DNA of 64,000 nucleotides from Pseudomethylobacillus aquaticus (GTDB lineage: Bacteria > Pseudomonadota > Gammaproteobacteria > Burkholderiales > Methylophilaceae): contig NZ_RJVP01000002.1 of NCBI RefSeq assembly GCF_003730115.1, forward strand, positions 248,001 to 312,000, read 5' to 3'. Of this stretch, positions 61,999 to 64,000 are shown in pieces (the stretch's first letter is position 1; each line of letters opens with the position of its first letter). The notes beneath the pieces are model-generated. The model saw nothing but the letters and a program-made list of their open reading frames with translations. It made no database searches and had not been told where the DNA came from. The position numbers and the translations under genes were made by a program.

Positions 61999-62976
61999 TT
62001 AGGATGCATCATCAAGGATGCTCAATCCTTCTTGTTGCCATTTGCGTATCAGCCTGGCTTCTTTATGCCAGTCATGCCGGGTCACGGCATGCTGCTTGCT
62101 GTCCGCTCTATGGTAACGCCCGCCCAAGGTCAATCCGGTACCGATGCCTGCAATATGCACGCCTTCCCAGCTACCTAACAGCTCACGCAAGAACGCGAGA
62201 AAAACAATACCTGCACTTGGTGGTGATTTCAGTTTTGCCACGATGTCACGCCACACCGGTAGTGGCACGGTGAGTACCGGGATGTTGTCATGCAGCAATG
62301 GCAGTACTGTGTCCCAGTACGACAGCCGGAAGCGCATATCAGGCCCGGTGATGATGCACCACTTCACTTTTTGTGGCGCATATCCACGAAACCCAGGAGC
62401 CATCACCCAGGCGTCGTGGTGGGTGCCGATATCGGCATAGGTGTCATCATCGGTCTGGAACAGATTGAAACGTATCACTGCACCAAACTGGTCGAACTTG
62501 TGCCCCATATTCTTGCCGGTCAGGCTGGCCGCGTTGCCCACGACGCAGATACCCGCGGACTGCTGCTGCTTGACCCAGTTGCCAAACGCTTCGCGCCATT
62601 GCGCTTGTTGCTGGTGGATCTCGGAGATCAGCGCCATCTTGGCTGACTTTTCCGGCAAGCTGGCTGCCAGGGGCGGGGTCAGCAGGCCGTTGGCGTTCTG
62701 GCTGAAGCAGGCCGGCATGATCAGCTCCGGGGTGCGCTCCAGTAAAAAGCTCAGTGCCAGGTAGTAGTCATAGTCATTGAGATTGCCTAATCCCTTCTGC
62801 AACAACTGTGCCAGCCGCTTGGTGAGCAGCATGCCCATGTCGCGACGGAATTCCACATAGCGGATCAAGGCGGGTGTGGAGCGTAGATGTTGCCAGGCGA
62901 ACAGGTAGCATTTGAGGGAGCGGCGGGTGTAATAGCCTTTTTTGCGCAGTTTGACGGCAAAGTAAAGCGCCATCAT
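61999..62976 (-). CDS. GT29 (sialyltransferase-like) glycosyltransferase
   Basis: The 325-residue protein carries the sialyltransferase motifs of the GT29 family: motif L at about 142-171 (GICVVGNAASLTGKNMG...FGAVIRFN), motif S at about 253-278 (PSAGIVFLAFL...VHIAG), RYH at 287-289, and the HX4E motif (His301, Glu306) of motif VS. GT29 enzymes move sialic acid or Kdo-like sugars from CMP donors. The start is probably ATG 62976, since upstream codons overlap the previous gene out of frame; TTG 63003 is an alternative. It lies between the glycosyltransferase and kpsC genes, suggesting a capsule role. Confidence 0.75.
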   Translation of the reverse strand: MMALYFAVKLRKKGYYTRRSLKCYLFAWQHLRSTPALIRYVEFRRDMGMLLTKRLAQLLQKGLGNLNDYDYYLALSFLLERTPELIMPACFSQNANGLLTPPLAASLPEKSAKMALISEIHQQQAQWREAFGNWVKQQQSAGICVVGNAASLTGKNMGHKFDQFGAVIRFNLFQTDDDTYADIGTHHDAWVMAPGFRGYAPQKVKWCIITGPDMRFRLSYWDTVLPLLHDNIPVLTVPLPVWRDIVAKLKSPPSAGIVFLAFLRELLGSWEGVHIAGIGTGLTLGGRYHRADSKQHAVTRHDWHKEARLIRKWQQEGLSILDDAS

Positions 62977-62992
62977 CCCGATGGTGTAGTTC

Positions 62993-64000
62993 TTAAGCTC
63001 CAAGGCGCGTCTGGGCCACGTAGCCCAGCCATTGTGCGGATAGGCTGACCACATTCCCTTTTTCCAACACGCGCGCGCGTAATTGATGCACGCAATCGCC
63101 ATAGAATGCTTCATCCTCGTAAAGATTGACCAAGTGGTCGAACCACGCTTGTTCATTGTCTGCGATCAACGCGCCTGCATCAATGAAGCGTTCCGCATCC
63201 GGGAATCGCGAGCAGATGGTCGGGATGTTCCAGAACCCGGTTTCCAGTACTTTAAGGGCCGATTTGCAGCGCGTAAAGGGGGTGGCTTCCAGAGGTGCCA
63301 GATTCACATCGGCGCTGCGTACATACTCATGGAATCTGTCGAACGGCACTTTTTCGCGACGTACGATCTGGTGTGGCTGGGCACGTAACTGAAAACTCAG
63401 CGGTCCGGTGACTACCAGCCTTGACTGCGGGTGGCTGGCCAGGAAGCGTTCCAGTGCTGGCGCAACACTGGCAAAGTCACGGTCATGGCTGGGTGTGCCC
63501 GGGTTGTAGGAGATGGTCCACTTTCTGACAGCCGCGCTGCGCTTAGCCGGGTCCTTGTGTGCCGAATCCCTGTGTAAAAGCGCCTTGCCTTCCCAATCGT
63601 GGTAAACGCCATTGGCGATCACGCCCACATTGGCATCGGTCCTGAGTCGATGGAGGTGTGCAGCGAGTGGCGTGGTGGATACAGTGAACGCATCGAAATA
63701 AGGCAGGGCTTGGAAATGCTGTTTGAACAAATGACGGGTTGCCGCGATACTCACCATGCCATTCAGTACGCCCGGGCTGTAATCAACGAAGTCAGGATCC
63801 ATGATCAGGTCGTCGAAATCGGCGATCAGTATGGACTTGCTGCGGCGTAGTTTGGCCATCAGCAATTTGAAGCGCAGCGTGGCACGAGGGCGGTGAAACA
63901 CGATCACATCAAAGTCGCGTAGCCATGGCAGTTGGCTGATATGGCAGACCAGAACCTCGTTGCCATGCTGTTTCAAGCCAGCGGCAAGATTGACGCAACG
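62993..64000 (-). CDS. glycosyltransferase (GT4-type), 5' end beyond the window
   Basis: The frame stays open to the window edge (upstream of a TTG at 63976 it reads RCVNLAAGL, a typical N-terminal GT-B element), so the gene is cut by the edge. The visible part has SILIADFDDLIMDPDF in the N-domain and FDRFHEYVRSADVNLAPLEATPFTRCKSALKVLETGFWNIPTICS in the C-domain, the GT4-like donor site with the conserved E-x7 type region. The sugar and acceptor are unknown. It is the first visible gene of the capsule cluster. Confidence 0.8.
   Translation of the reverse strand, partial: RCVNLAAGLKQHGNEVLVCHISQLPWLRDFDVIVFHRPRATLRFKLLMAKLRRSKSILIADFDDLIMDPDFVDYSPGVLNGMVSIAATRHLFKQHFQALPYFDAFTVSTTPLAAHLHRLRTDANVGVIANGVYHDWEGKALLHRDSAHKDPAKRSAAVRKWTISYNPGTPSHDRDFASVAPALERFLASHPQSRLVVTGPLSFQLRAQPHQIVRREKVPFDRFHEYVRSADVNLAPLEATPFTRCKSALKVLETGFWNIPTICSRFPDAERFIDAGALIADNEQAWFDHLVNLYEDEAFYGDCVHQLRARVLEKGNVVSLSAQWLGYVAQTRLGA

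Noticed and set aside
62977-63156. N-terminal extension of the GT29-like protein
   Set aside because: The extension overlaps the end of the upstream glycosyltransferase gene out of frame; composition is that of a shadow frame.

Overview
The window is a contiguous stretch of chromosome from a betaproteobacterium. The best guess is a methylotroph of the Methylophilaceae (Methylovorus- or Methylobacillus-like). This rests on conserved gene orders (ruvCAB-ybgC-tolQRAB-pal-cpoB-queEC, rpsP-rimM-trmD-rplS, rpsU-yqeY-dnaG-rpoD), a 6-phosphogluconate dehydrogenase, a complete ETF/ETF-quinone oxidoreductase module, and a stand-alone pqqA gene for the precursor of the methanol-dehydrogenase cofactor PQQ. 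The genus is inference. Genes are densely packed, both strands are used, and no prophage, insertion sequence or CRISPR was seen.

Layout. 1-8 kb: trypsin-like protease with a helical-repeat tail, two lipoproteins, SelO AMPylase, a periplasmic haem catalase-like protein, and a divergent TetR/SDR pair. 8-13.7 kb: small cupin, IF-1 and cold-shock protein separated by four hairpins, RibA, a lipoprotein, ETF-QO and a LysR regulator. 13.8-16.4 kb: etfBA and ferredoxin-NADP reductase, divergent from lysR-etfQO. 16.5-22.6 kb: PhoD-like phosphatase with an unknown partner, M18 aminopeptidase, MFS exporter, two small unknowns. 22.7-27.9 kb: gnd, MliC-like lipoprotein, VOC and MOSC proteins, a second trypsin-like protease, a methyltransferase. 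27.9-35.5 kb: pqqA followed by a 31-bp tandem repeat array, metallo-beta-lactamase-fold lipoprotein, PepSY and SdiA-regulated-like proteins, an antiporter, YqaE, YjbQ, CBS protein, a MarR regulon, an EamA transporter. 35.6-49 kb: the housekeeping block (YebC, Ruv resolvasome, Tol-Pal envelope system, queuosine precursor genes, rpsP operon, Ogt, XerD). 48.8-55.9 kb: folB, plsY, tsaD and the macromolecular-synthesis operon ending in rpoD and a CAT-anticodon tRNA. 56-59.7 kb: metC, a DUF427 protein and the ergothioneine pair egtB-egtD. 60-64 kb: capsule genes (KpsC-like Kdo transferase, a GT29 sialyltransferase-like protein, a glycosyltransferase cut by the window edge).

Working together: EtfBA, ETF-QO and Fpr form one redox module under a shared control region. 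TolQRAB/Pal/CpoB form the envelope-constriction machine. EgtB and EgtD make ergothioneine. The terminal genes build a Kdo-anchored, possibly sialylated surface glycan.

Most unusual: an unlinked 23-codon pqqA whose final codons lie in the first unit of a 31-bp tandem array; degenerate 13-17 bp tandem repeats in three other intergenic gaps; a string of four hairpins between the cold-shock gene and infA; a near-leaderless marR with its operator inside a consensus promoter; and the GT29-like gene beside kpsC.
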